DNA of 64,000 bases from Lithospermum erythrorhizon (GCA_019722365.1 JADFUC010000766.1:124001-188000); one strand, 5' to 3'; shown: positions 50,121-62,400, counted from the stretch's first letter. The notes: generated by a model from the sequence alone, not told the origin. Numbers and translations: made by a program.

Positions 50121-52440
50121 AAATTCATAGGACACGGATATACCATCTTATGATTTTGCAGCGGTCAAACCAGCTCCTTAGTTATGCAAACTGATAACCC
50201 ATAAGATTGATTAGACTTACAAACTCTCATGATCCAAGAAAATCGATCATCAATCAATCACTATGCTGGTCATCAAATAGTAGTTGCCCCAAAACCATCA
50301 ACATCTGACCAGGAAAAATTTGCTATCTTACGTTTCTAGACTTGAAGAGGTTTTCTTGTCAACACTTACAGTTTGTCTCTCTAGAAACTACAGACTTTGC
50401 CTTGGAATTTATTATTTCAACCAACTGTGAAACAATAAATGACTATATGAATGAATTATACATTCATATATCATTAACAATTAGCTTGTAAGACAAGAAT
50501 TACCTTGTTCAATCAATTGCTTAACTTATTCCAGAAAGTAAATGAACTAGCTCCCACTGAACCTTGCATCGTTCAGTTTCTTCTTCGAACTTGTGAAATC
50601 AAACTTTGATTTAATCACAGAAGAATATGTCAACTCCGAGATGTTCGCTCAAGTCCACACATGGATCCTTAAGCTTGCATGAATCTCTTAGGTCCTTTAG
50701 GACATGCAAAAGCCGAAAGGCCGACGTTACGTCAAATCCTTAACGAGGAGAAAGCTACTTACAGTAGTCTTTACATTCATCTGACCGATTACTGAATAAT
50801 GATAAGATTTATCTGATATAGTTCATATATAGTTGTAGATAAAATGGGTTTTAAACCTTTTGCCATAAGCTTTGCCTTGAAATTGTAGACGTTACGTGGG
50901 TCCGGTTTTAGCCGCAGCCACCATACGCTCCGGTGGTCGAACCCCACTAGTTAAGTGCAACCAGACAAAACCTGTTTTTGGCCTCATATGAAGGCTAATT
51001 CGGAGTTTATGGCAGATTCAGCCATTTCTCAGTTGTGTGGGTAGGTTTACAACACTAATTGGAGGTAGTAATTTAAAAACACATTTTATCTTATTAATGC
51101 ATTCTTTAATAACATCAACGAGTTGAGTTCTTTAGTTTACTCTCAGAGGTATACTAGGCTGACCCCATTCATAGTGCTTGGCCAATAGTGGTCCACATGG
51201 GATAGCTGTCCATGACACCATTTTCACATTTAGTTCCAGACAAAGATCAACAAGTAATCCATTTCCTGTAACTATAGTTACATCTATTCTCTTAAAGTTA
51301 CTACAAAGCGTGTCGAGAATCCGGCGTGACTATAACTAGTAAAAATCCCTCGATTCTATTATGAATGGGTGCTATGTCATGATGGTGATGTACAACACAT
51401 GATCACGGCATGGCATCTGATGAATCATATTACCCATATAATAGATTAAAACCGATCGGCATGAGGTCTTTTACTTGTGGGAGCGGACTCACAACAGAGG
51501 AAGTTGTCTTTGTCCCAATAAGAGAATCTGTCTACCATAGAATTTAATCTATCATAGATTTTATTCACCTCAAGCTTCATGATACATTATAGCTCAACGA
51601 GTAACTATCATCTAAGCTTATATTTCGTGACTAATATAGCATATGTCACATATGTGCGATTGTCTTGATTGTCTTTCGCCTTTAACCTTTAAGAGAACTC
51701 AGATTTATCTTCGCTCTTACGGCCCACTTTTATTTCAATCAAAATATCAAGATGAAGATTCTAACTCGATATACCGTATCTGAGTTTGCAACTTGGATGC
51801 GATAAATAATCATTTTGTATGTTCTCGTTTGAGATGTGAACTTCTAATAACAATGTCAGTATTCATCATCATGATCGTTACTTAGGAGCGTTCTTTTTGG
51901 ATCAACTTGCTTAAACCACATGTTCTGATACATTGGTTAATCAATAAGAAAGATTTGAAATAGACATGCATAGTACCTTAATGAATACATTCAACTTAGC
52001 GAAACCAAATGTTTGATTCATTTATGACTATATATGTTCATTTAATGGAAATCACGTTTCTTCGCATTTGATGAATCGCACGTCTAGAAGGTAAAATAGA
52101 GTGAGTTATTTACTCGACTCATGTATTCGATTCTATTTCTTCGAGATGACCTTAAGTCATCTATTGGAGTATGATTTATTCATATAAATCGTGTCTCTCT
52201 CTTTCATTGAAATATGATATGGAATTCTCATGTATTCGATATAACCGAAGGGGTTCTAACCTTTAGTTGGTGTCTTCTAATGAGCGCTTGAATGCATTCA
52301 AGTCATTTATTTACTTCTAACCTTTATACTTCATAATAAAGATAGTATACATACAATAAATTATAATTCTATAGTAGATGAATATAAATATCAGTTTCCT
52401 TCTAGTTATGTACATGATGACATAATCTCAACATTGGACC
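50121..52440. other. Non-coding repeat-like DNA, probably internal sequence of the nested copia element
   Basis: No reading frame or protein motif supported on either strand. The position suggests it belongs to the nested element. Confidence 0.4.
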
Positions 52441-52450
52441 ACGTGTTAAA

Positions 52451-52855
52451 TTAGTTTACCATCCGCTGGTAGGTAGCTCCTGCATTCTTTAACCCAAATG
52501 GCATCACCATCGAACAATGTAGCCCGTATTGTGTAATGAATGCGGTTTTCTCCTCATCCTCAGGAGCCATGAGGATTTCATGATACCCTCGAGAAGCATT
52601 CATAAAATCAAAGACTTTATGTCCTGTGCTTCCATCTACCAGGCGTCCTAAGCAAGGCAGTGGGTAAAAGTCCTTGGGGCATGCTTTATTCAGATTAGTG
52701 AAATCTGTGGACATTCGCCACTTGTTGTTGGGCTTTTTGACCAATACCACATTCATACCGCCCCATGCTGGGAATTTTAACTTCCTTGGATTCTTTGTCT
52801 TTCCTTGAATCTGCGCTTCCTCTCGATAGTTATTACTCTTTTCATAATTGAACAA
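52451..52855 (-). pseudogene. Gypsy reverse transcriptase fragment
   Basis: A 134-codon open frame reads GGMNVVLVKKPNNKWRMSTDF, TNLNKACPKDFYPLP, VDGSTGHKVFDFMNASRGYHEI, EKTAFITQYG and MPFGLKNAGATYQRMVN. This is the fingers/palm region of Tat/Athila-type RT; the KACPKDxxPLP motif is typical. The first catalytic Asp of FxDAxxGY is replaced by Asn (FMNASRGY). The frame ends before the YxDD block, where the copia-like sequence begins. Confidence 0.87.
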
Positions 52856-53954
52856 CCTTTTCTTTTACTTGATGAGTGAGAAAGTTGGGTCCATATAGAG
52901 TTTGGTAATACTTTGCAACCGGCTGGATCTATGCACAAGCATATCTTACAGTCCCTAATCAAATACACCTTCGAATTCTTTTATCAGGGCTACTAACTTC
53001 ACGATGGTAGTGCTTACTGACTTTGTACCAATCACGAATGTTTTCCTTGTGTATCTTGCATGAAAGGGGCGATAACTTACCTCCTCGTATGGCATAGCTC
53101 TTTTTCGCTCTCTCCGCTTTCCTTTGGCGAGTTGTCACTGCATCATCTTTGATTTCCACACGTGTTTATGCATGTGAGTTTCACTACTGCGCTTTGCTCT
53201 GCTTTCATTGGTCCTTTGCTCGTGATTGTACGAAGTCGATAACATATTGCTTTCTTTTGATCACCACCACTCCCGTATGCCTGCGGAAGGCGAGGGAAAC
53301 TTCATATTGAGATGAATAGGTGATCTTGTGCCACTTAAGGTTGTTAATATGGAATGGCATTATCGGTCAGTTGTATGAAGAATCCGGCTATATACACCAC
53401 TTTATGAACTAAGCTCTAATTGTTGACCCACTTTTGCATCACTCCTCACGGTAAAATCCAGGTGACCACTCCCGTGGTATTTATCCAATGTGACCGCCCC
53501 CATGGCATTTATGGAATAGCACATGAATCCTATCGATAGTGTATGGAGGCCGGTTGTAATGAAGCTCTTGGAATTTGTCGAAGGTGCTGAAATGCAGTAT
53601 ATCCGTTGAGCTTCATGTGTCCACTAACATGCGCTCGAGTGAAATTGGCTATTATGGTGGCCCCATAACCCGCGAGTGCGTCATGTGGTAATTCGATCCC
53701 TATGAATTCACTTATCCGGCCCGATTGTTCGCCAGGTTAGCGACTTGATTGATTGAATACACCTCTCTGCGAGCATAATTCTTTTTGGAATTCCGCCCAG
53801 ATAAGCCCCCTCTGCGTCTGCTTGAAATAGTGTTGATGCGCTCTGTTAGTCTAGGGACTTCTTTTGGCTTTGGCTTAATCCATGGTGGGGGTGGGCTCCT
53901 GCGGTTTTGACGATTGGCGTCCCGCTAAGTTCCTTTTTCAGTGAATTACTTTAG

Positions 53955-55080
53955 ATACCCCCGCTTTATTAGCTTCTTTATTTCTGCATTGAGAATTCTA
54001 CACTCATTTGTGTCATGCCCCTGTTCTCGATGGTATTCCTGATGGCGAGTCTTATCCACTTCTGCTGGTGCACTCGTCGCGTTAGCTTGGGTAACATATT
54101 CTTTCCTCGATTTGGAATAGATCTACGAGTTATAGAAACCCTTATTTGAGTTAATCTATCCGGTGTGCAATTGTCTTGTATCTTTGGACTAAACCTTTTG
54201 AGGTAGCGTTCATGTTCATCTTTCTAGAACGAAGGCCTACGGTTGCATACATTAGTCGCGATAAAATGCCATATATGCTACCTTATTATTAACTTCCGGT
54301 ATGGTTAGCAAAATATCATTATATCGCTTCTGATAACTCTTAAGGGTTTCGTTGGGTCCCTGTTGGATATCCATTAACGCCCTCTCGTCCTAGTGTTTTT
54401 GTATGGCGGATCCAAACTTTGCAATGAATGCATCCAGCAAACGTGAATATGAATATATGGATTTGAAAGGTGAGGCCATGTTCCCGATCTAATGCGATAC
54501 GCTAGGCTATTGGAAAAAACTTTGGCGTCCGGATGGAATTTAGATGTTATTGTCATCTTGCTTGGCTCACCTTAGATGCTTTATGGGATTTCTGTTCCAT
54601 TAAAATTTAGGTAAATTAGAGGCCAAAATGGGAAACCACTTTGGCGGCCTCCATCCAACCTATCTGTGAATGACATCTTTGTTTTACATTCATTCTTGTG
54701 AATACCGGTTGGCATGAATATTTTCATCATTTCTTTAATATCCGCTAATTCTTGTTGTAATTTTTGAGTAGTCGGATCAACTTTGAGTTAAGGCACTTTG
54801 AAGCGCTGCAGACGCGTTGGGCGCCTCTGCGTAGTTCTGCGAGTTAGCCCCGGCCCAGACTTTCGTACTCGGAAGATGCACCGTATGCGGTGTTACATGT
54901 GTATAACTAGATAGCGCATTGTCACTTTCCTACTACTGTTTAATTGCTCATTGACCCGCCTTTATCTCAACCTCGGCTTATCTGCTTTGAATGCGAGGTC
55001 GCCGTTGTTCATTGAGCGGGTTGTTTTGTTGTGAATCATGAACAGACACGTTTGTATTATTCATGCTTGTTCTTTCAATC
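53955..55080 (-). pseudogene. Gypsy gag remnant
   Basis: On the minus strand, 54050-53955 reads HQEYHREQGHDTNECRILNA then EIKKLIKRGYL, the C-terminal gag signature (FHxxxGHxTxECxxLxxxIExLIxxGxL) of Tat/Athila elements. Upstream text (54560-54370; SKFHPDAKVFSNSLAYRIRS) fits the gag capsid region with its N/L-rich pattern, but several frames are needed. Confidence 0.6.
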
Positions 55081-55084
55081 CTTT

Positions 55085-55096
55085 CAGACGGCGCCA
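55085..55096 (-). other. Gypsy primer-binding site
   Basis: Minus-strand TGGCGCCGTCTG is three bases from the LTR end and begins with the TGGCGCCG typical of tRNA-Asp-primed Tat/Athila elements. Confidence 0.7.
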
Positions 55097-55397
55097 CTTG
55101 ATAAATGCAATCCGCTAGAATAACTGGGTCCTATGAGTCCAAAGGCGAGGGGCCATTTGATAAATACAATGTGTTTGTATATAAGTGATTGTACTGTAAA
55201 ATAGTAAATTGTAGTTAAAGAATATATATACTATGAGTGAGGTATTTATAGGCAAGTGCAAGGGAGTCATAATACCAACTTTCTCCTTGATCATGACACT
55301 TGTCACCATATGGAGAGCTATTACTTCCTCGAGACCTTTTTCATTTGGGGGCCCAACTTCATGGACCTTAGCCGAAAATACTCTATATATCAGAATG

Positions 55398-56083
55398 TAT
55401 TGTTATTAATGTACTATATTCATTACAAATTTACAACAAGTCACACTGTCACCTAACAAAGATTAGCATAGGAACGGACAATAATTTTTACCATCTTTAT
55501 TTATCGATAGATGAAGATTAGTACTCATTCTATCTTAAAAAAATTCTTTTAACTTTGATTTTTAATGGTGGAAATTATTATCCAACTTGGTGGTTTATAA
55601 TAATACATAACATTGATTCGAATAAAAATTATTATGTTAATAATAAAATATAATTGAAGATTATCATTATACTTTTGTAACAGGGATCCATAGCAGCTAC
55701 TCAGATCGTCGGTGATAATGATAGACCTCGGGCTGACGTAATAGCCTGCAAACCATACTAGACAAGCCCCATTTGACAGGCTCGACCAAAAAGTGTTGAT
55801 AGAGAAAATCTAACTCATAACCTTACAATCACAAAATCACCTAATATTTTACCAACTTAACCACTCTTGAAGGTAAGATTACAATTATACTGAACTTATT
55901 AAAAGATGGCTAGGATTAAATTAATGTCACACTTGTTGTATAATATGCCCAATTGCACATTATATTTATTATTATACATATAGTAAAGACTGAATCAATG
56001 ACACACTTGTAGGTGTTTATGCATCGCATAAATCAAACCCGTGACATAATCTTGATTATAGGTCTATAAGTCAGTGTTCCATG
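55398..56083. other. Intergenic DNA upstream of the P450 gene
   Basis: AT-rich. No gene or clear element is seen. Confidence 0.4.
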
Positions 56084-56220
56084 AGCACACCTGAAACAGT
56101 GCAAAAAATGTGAGTGAAATGACTATTTTAGCCCCCTTATTTGTAAGGGTAGTGTTTGAGGAAGTTTCATCAAGGGCAAAATAGTCATTTCATACATTTT
56201 TAACATTGTTTTGGTGTGCT
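56084..56220. mobile_element. MITE-like inverted repeat in the P450 promoter region
   Basis: Two long imperfect inverted arms. The left starts AGCACACC and reaches TGAAATGACTATTTT-AGCCC (56115-56135). The right reads GGGCAAAATAGTCATTTCA (56174-56192) and ends GGTGTGCT at 56220. The arms of about 50 nt enclose a 40-nt loop, so the region could fold as one hairpin. No coding capacity and no certain target duplication. It ends 165 bp upstream of the P450 start codon. Confidence 0.7.
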
Positions 56221-56303
56221 TTAATCTTAGTCCCTCTCGTTTTTATGTATGTAATGCATTAGTATGTGTGTTTATGGTCAAGTTTTAAATTTTGAATGAT
56301 ACA

Positions 56304-56313
56304 CTATATTTAT
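56304..56313 (+). promoter_or_regulatory. Candidate TATA box of the P450 gene
   Basis: CTATATTTAT lies about 75 bp upstream of the start codon at 56385, a plausible distance for a plant core promoter with a short leader. Several other AT-rich stretches exist nearby. Confidence 0.4.
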
Positions 56314-56384
56314 TCATCATTTCTATCAAAAGCTAGTTCTCCCTCTTCAATATCTTCCAAACCTGCTTTACTTTCCAAGAAGTT

Positions 56385-58686
56385 ATGGATATTACTAACA
56401 CATTATATTCACTTATTCTAATCCTACTCTTACCCTTCTTTGTATACCTCATCATCAATTATTTTTGGGTACCGTCACGCGGTGGCGAAAATCTGCCGCC
56501 AGGGCCATGGCGCTGGCCTATAGTAGGGAACATACCCCATGTACTAATGAGTGTGATAATAAATATTCCACCACCACAAACAGTGGCAAATTTATCCAAG
56601 ATTTATGGCCCTCTCCTTTCACTCAAGCTAGGGTCTCGCCTAGTTATCTTAGCATCCTCCCCTGAGGCAGCTCATGCAATCCTCAACACCCATGATCGTC
56701 ATCTCTCCGGGCGATATATAGCGAAGGCAACGCCTATAGAAGCCGGTGAGCTTCAAAGGTTTTCTCTCCTTTGGTCAACGGAGAGAAATAGCCATAGCTG
56801 GAAGGCCATTAGGGACCAATGGAATGACTTGTTTTCGAGCAAAGCGATGGATGATTATGTTAAAATGAGGGAGGCAAAGGTAGCTGAAATGTTACATTTC
56901 TTGAAGAGGGAAAGATTAGGACAAATGGTTAATATTAGAGATGTTGTGTTTACTATGGTTTATAATACACTTGGGAATATTTGTTTTTCAAAGAATATGG
57001 TGAACTTAGATGATGATGGGGAAAAAAAGAGTAGTGAAGTGAAGAAGACTATATGGGGATTGATGGAATCAGGGACCACTCCAATTTTGGCTGATTTCTT
57101 TCCTGTTTTTGAGGGGTTTGATGTTCAGGGTGCAAGGAGGAGGACTAAGGGATGCATTGATAGGTTGTACAAGGTGTGGGAGGATATCATCCAGACTAGA
57201 AGAAGAGGAGAAAGTACCAATAATGATGGTGCTACAAAACATGGAGATTTCTTGCATTTCATGCTTGCAAATGGGTGGTCTGATCTTCAAATCAAGCATA
57301 TGCTTTTGGCATTTCACACTATATATAATTATATATAACCAATTAGTTCATAAAATCGTAGTTTTTTTTGTCAATAAATTGATTTAGTACTATTATGTAT
57401 TGTTATTCTGTTTTGCTATTGGAGTCATATTCATTATATGGTATGGCAAACAAGTTTCTTCAAATATTTACCTTCAATCTCGATCAAAGAAAATTATAGA
57501 AATGATATCCAATAATAACATTACAACAATTTTGTAAGCACCATACTTACTCATTTATCTATGTTTTAAATTATTAGCATCATACTTACTCATTTATCTA
57601 TGTTTTTTAAATTTAGTTGTGAAATAATTATCTTATCTTTATTTTATTCTAACGTTAGATTATAAAATCATTTGGATTCAATCATCATGATGACTTCAAC
57701 CACAATACTTATTGAAATTATGTAACCAGTCAAGTCTTGACTCCGAGTACTACTATTTGAATACTCTATTACTCTCCTGAATCTGGTCAAACTAAATAAT
57801 AGATGTATTTTTTAGGCATTTCACAGAAAAAGATGAAGATGTAATGTACTCCGGTATATGGTTCTATGCTCCGCAATTACTGAGGCAGATAAAAAGAAGG
57901 AAAATAGAAGAGTTTCCATCACCACTATAAATCTTTGGTTTTATTCTTAAATGTTTTTCTATTATAATTTTATAATTTCATATGCATTTTTGTTATTTTA
58001 AAACTAAATTCTATAATTGTTCACAGGAAGTGTTTCCAGCAGCAACTGGAAACATACCAACAACAGTCGAGTGGGCGGTAGCCGAGCTCATCAAGAATGA
58101 AGAAGCCATGAAGAAAGTCCGCCAAGAGCTTTCAACTGTCACATTATCAGAAGGAGCCATTCTTGAACTCCCATACTTGAATGCTTGCATAAAAGAGACC
58201 TTAAGATTGCATCCTCCAATTGGATTTCTGCCTCATTGTGCTCAAGAGACATGCCAAGTAATGGGATACACAATCCCTAAAGATTCTTTGGTGATTGTCA
58301 ATGTATGGGGAATGGGACATGACAAAAATATATGGGGGCAAGATGCTGTGGCATTCAAGCCTGAAAGGTTTCTTGATACCAATGTAGATTTCAAAGGGCA
58401 AGATTATGGGTATCTACCATTTGGAGCTGGAAGAAGAATGTGCCCTGGCTTTCCATTTGCTGCAAAGCAAGTTCACTTGATTGTTGCTGCTTTAGTTAGT
58501 AGCTTTGAGTGGTCAGTTGCAGGAAACAGAAATGGTGGTGAGTTTCATCATACACAACTTGACATGAAGGAAGCATACTCGGTGCCAATCCGGAAGGAGA
58601 AACCTCTTTCACTTGTTCCAAATTTATTACTCTCCCCATCCCAAAATGATTGTCAAGATTCATATACGAGTAGTAAAATGCATTAA
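56385..58686 (+). CDS. Cytochrome P450, clan 71 (CYP80/CYP76-like), two exons
   Basis: Exons 56385-57308 (308 codons) and 58027-58686 (219 codons plus stop) join in phase 0 to give 527 residues. An N-terminal membrane anchor (residues about 8-28, endoplasmic reticulum in this family) is followed by the Pro-rich hinge LPPGPWRWPIVGN (37-49). Helix C W-x3-R is W139...R143. ETLR of helix K is 365-368 and PERF is 420-423. The haem loop FGAGRRMCPG is 440-449 with Cys447 as the iron ligand. Layout, the single intron before helix I and the phrase VFPAAT..TVEWAVAELIKN recall CYP80 enzymes of alkaloid metabolism (methylcoclaurine hydroxylase type), but the substrate cannot be read. Oddities: helix I reads AATGNIPTT, without the usual acid-Thr pair (D/E-T), and PHCAQ replaces the usual PHRA/PRRA Arg. 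The intron has a GC donor (TTG/GCATTT). There are no stops. It may be active, altered in chemistry or starting to decay. Confidence 0.9.
57309..58026 (+). other. P450 intron (GC-AG)
   Basis: 718 bp between ...CATATGCTTTTG and GAAGTGTTTCC. The acceptor TGTTCACAG is canonical. No GT occurs between the last conserved codon and the in-frame stop at 57336, so the donor must be GC or a mutated GT. It includes a small duplication (CATACTTACTCATTTATCTATG at 57542 and 57581). Confidence 0.75.
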
Positions 58687-59404
58687 AACATCTCTCCATC
58701 TAACAATCTTTTCGGAGTGAAAACAGTATCTTACTTGGTCTAGCAATAATAATGCATGTTTGTACAAATGTTTGCTTGTTTGTTGTGGATCTTTGAAATG
58801 AGAAGAAAATGTTGAAGGATGTCGTATATAATATCTAGACCTCAAAACATTCAAGCCGATCATCAGTACTATCATATATACCCATCTTAAGCCACCAGGG
58901 CATAACTCAAGAACAAGAATGCTAAGTACCAACACACGCACCTCTTCATGTAGTGTGGGTTCAATTCTCATAAGGAGCGACCTTGTATTGAAGTGGTTAA
59001 AAGAAAAGCTCTAATCCCCTCATCAACTGAGACACATCCCGCAATTAACTCCTTCGTGTATCTTAGGACAGGGACCTCGAGGGGACATAATTAGTATGAC
59101 GGTTTCACACTTACATATATACCCATCTTAACTGGGTGTTACAGAGAGTAGTCAGTTCAGTATAAGTTGTTTAAAACCCAAATTAAGGAAGCACAAAAAG
59201 ACACATAAAATCATTTCTAAAAGCACCACAAAAAAAGTTAGTTGAGAGAGGATCCAAGAAACAATTAGTGTAAACATGTAAGTAGTATCACTCGTGCATG
59301 CTATTTATTTGCCAAAAAATTTAGGACCTACAAAAGAAAGACTAGATCTGATAGCATACGTCCTACACGGCTGGCTATACATCCTTCAGAGCACGAACCT
59401 TCTT
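58687..59404. other. Convergent intergenic region between P450 and GTE genes
   Basis: 718 bp hold the 3' flanks of both genes and the SINE at 58891-59113. AT-rich AATAATAATG near 58746 could serve as a polyadenylation signal for the P450. No other gene seen. Confidence 0.5.
58891..59113 (+). mobile_element. SINE with 18-bp target-site duplication
   Basis: 223 bp lie exactly between two copies of CATATATACCCATCTTAA (58873-58890 and 59114-59131), which look like a target duplication. The insert has an A-box-like GGCATAACTCAAG (58899-58911) and a B-box-like GGTTCAATTCTC (58958-58969) at tRNA-like spacing near its 5' end, the internal pol III promoter of tRNA-derived SINEs. No coding frame. It lies between the convergent 3' ends of the P450 and GTE genes. 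A 3' A tail is not evident. Confidence 0.78.
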
Positions 59405-62400
59405 TCAGTTGGAGGGCTTTCTACTTCTCTTCCGGAAAGTCTTCATTTCAGTATCAGATCTTCTCCTTTTGTTAGTGTTGCCGTTCTGATTGTTACAGTT
59501 AACATTGGTATTCTTGTTCCTCTGAAGACTTGCATTGCTCTTTTCACGCTGCAAGAGAGTCTCTTTGGCAAAAAGCTTTAACTTCCACAATGTGGAATGG
59601 CTCTGTACAGGGAAAGAGGTTACAACAGCAAGTCAGCACATGCAGACTTGGAACCTGAAGGCAGAAAACCGAAGCATATATAACAGAAGAACGAGATTTT
59701 CTGACGTAAAGTTCAGCCTACCAGATTATCCAACCCAAGCTCCACTTCCTCTCCAGATGTCTCGAAAGTAGGATAATCCTGGGAAACAATCTCTAGGGCA
59801 TGGCCGAGTTCCTCTGGTGTCAAGCGGCCGAGAGCATTAGCAAGTCTTTTCTTCTCATCTACAGACACTTTTCTGAAGAAAAAAAAAATTCTCATGATCT
59901 TTTCTAACATCTAGGATAAAATAATTGTTTGTGATGTAATCTCCTAAATCTGTTGCACATTTCGGAGATTTACTGTATATACAATAACTCACTTCAACAG
60001 AGGATTGAAGATTCATAAAACACATGCATTTAGATGACTTCAGATGCTATAATATGAAGAATCCTTTTCTTTTCTACTATTTTCTTAACAAGTTAACTCA
60101 GTTTTGGTCTCGAGTAGCACTAGTTTGGTCATTACAAAGGTGTTGACGTGATCCAGGTGCATGTAATGTGCCCTGTCTGCGTTAGAGTGCATATTTCGCT
60201 ATTTGTCGCTACAGCACCATAGCTCACTGCATGAAGATTTAGCTATCGTTTTCCTGTTACTTCTCATAAAATTTTAAATGTTCTTTATTGTGGGACTGAC
60301 CTGCATTTTTGGAAAGCCATATCTCTGAGTTGATCAAGATTCCTATCAACTGCATCAAGCTGGAAAAAATTCAACACAACTTATCAAGAGCATTCAACAA
60401 CACTAGAAGCTGGTATAACAAGTTCCCTTTTCACACATACTGACTTGGAAAAGAATTGCAAAGAATGGAACTAGAAACGGTCTGAAATTGTAGCAGTACC
60501 TCTACTCTCAGCTCTCTGACCTTTTTTGCATGAGCAGCCTCTTCCGCAAGCTGAATATCAAGCTGAGCCTTTTTTTCCTCTTCTCTTTGCCTTCTTTCCT
60601 GTAAGTAAATATAAAGTTAGCTCTAATCAGATTGCAAAAGCAAGCACAATCTTGGCTAAGGAATATTCAGTAATCTAGAATACAAATAGGTTCACCCTCA
60701 GACCAAGTGACTCAAGGGAGGTAGTCCAGGAACTTATAGACCTACTTGTAAATCCGTATGTTATGAATATGGAAGAACTCTCTATTACCCAACTGTAGGG
60801 TAACTTGATTAAGAAATAGTTGACCTTTTTCTTTCATTTCTTCGTGTCAATGCACCCGGATGAAGTATTTTCTTTCATGGGATGGGTGATCCAAAGCTCT
60901 GTTGGTGTGGACGATTTGACGGGCTCATAAATTTTTCCTAAAATTACTAGAATATTTTATGGTGTAATTGGATTCGTAATCAGTACGGGTTAAACAGGGC
61001 ACACACTTTACTACATCAAAAATCCAAATTCATTTAGAAGACTTAAATTCTGGCGAAATATAAAACTGCATTGCAGACAGCATCTAGTGATATTTAGCCC
61101 AAATAAGACATAATTCTGTATATTGGAAAAAATAGGCAAATGCCCCAATTAAAATAGGATGGAGTGTCATATTAGGAATTCATGAAAAAAACTGGAAGAA
61201 CAAAATAGTAGTCTCAGACTTTATAAAAATGCTTAAAATTCTAATTTATCTACAAGGGAGAACTCTCTCAAATAAGCAACCAAACACAGAGAGATGTGTT
61301 ATGTGAATTGAAAAACAAGCCAGAGTAGATGATAGTTTAGAACCCACAATACATATAAATTACTTTGACTTTACCTCTTCATCAACTTTTGGTAAAAGTT
61401 TCAGCCACTTCTCCTCAAATCTCTTCAACAAGGTTTGAGCCATCACATGAACATCATCCTTCTCATCATTATATTTTATTGCATTTTTGAATACCAATCT
61501 CACATCTGAACAAATCTCACGGACATTTTTATATCCACTACCATCCTTGGCTTCCATTTTTGCTTTTATAGTGCCAATATCCATGGGCTTCTCAATAACC
61601 TAGCCATCAAGTAGAAAAGAAGGGATGGTATTCATAGGCATAGCTCGAAACACATGGTAATAAGGATATACCAACTACATCAGCTACAAAGAGATAGGGA
61701 TAGAAAATAGAATCACATAGGACAAGACTTCGGAACCAGACAACCAAGCCCATACAATAAATAGAGTAACTGCAATGAACTTGTATGTTAAGGAAAGACA
61801 AAACACTTTTTTCAACAATCTTATACACTTCCTACCACCAAACTAACTCATTTTACATACTTCTCCATTTGTATGAAATAAGAAAACATAATGCCACTCA
61901 AGATCAATAATTGCCTCATGTGTCTTAAATGAAAAATGAATCTGGTTTAAGGGTTTCGTCTCTATAAATTCCAGGGCTGATACCTTGATCATGAACAGCT
62001 TACATTGGTCAAACATCTGTAGGCCAAAGACCAATGAGCATACATGCATATAGGTTTGACATGGATAAAAGTTTCTCCCTCCCCCTACCTAGCCTTGCAT
62101 GGGTGCTACATCACCTTTTATTGAATCATTTAATTCCTAACAATCCTTCATCATACATGCTCATTCGTCTCAACAGTTACATTTTATGTATAACTATATA
62201 AAGTAAAAGACTGTTCTTTGTTTTGACAAGAGCTCAACTAAGTGTGGTTGTGTCTTTAAATCACTTTTGTCTTGTTATCTACGATTGAGTATTTACTATA
62301 GCAAAGTCGTACCTCGTAGTAATCATCTAGCTCAAGGCCCACAACATCAACAGGTTGCAGAAATGGACCTGCCCATTTGTGTTGCGTGATCTGTAAACCA

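Larger units (their letters stand above)
47784..55392 (-). mobile_element. Ty3/gypsy retrotransposon of the Tat/Athila kind, with nested copia fragment
   Basis: Terminal direct repeats start TGATAAATGC at 47784 and 55099 and share AAGTGATTGT, GTAAAATAGTAAATTTGTAGTTAAAG and GGACCTTAGC-GAAAAT-CT text. The left LTR (to about 48251) has about 175 bp more than the right. Flanks GGATG (47779-47783) and GAATG (55393-55397) look like a once-identical 5-bp target duplication. Next to the right LTR the minus strand reads TGGCGCCGTCTG, the primer site type of Tat/Athila elements. Gag and RT remnants lie at 52.4-55.1 kb on the minus strand. The rest of pol is not visible. The left half (about 48.7-52.4 kb) is copia-like DNA. 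Confidence 0.8.

Noticed and set aside
57069..57387. Overlapping frames within the P450 on either strand
   Set aside because: Shadows of exon 1. The P450 frame carries all the family motifs.
57982..58026. P450 second part as an independent gene starting at ATG 57982
   Set aside because: The 15 codons before 58027 are intron sequence. The conserved family text begins exactly after the CAG acceptor.
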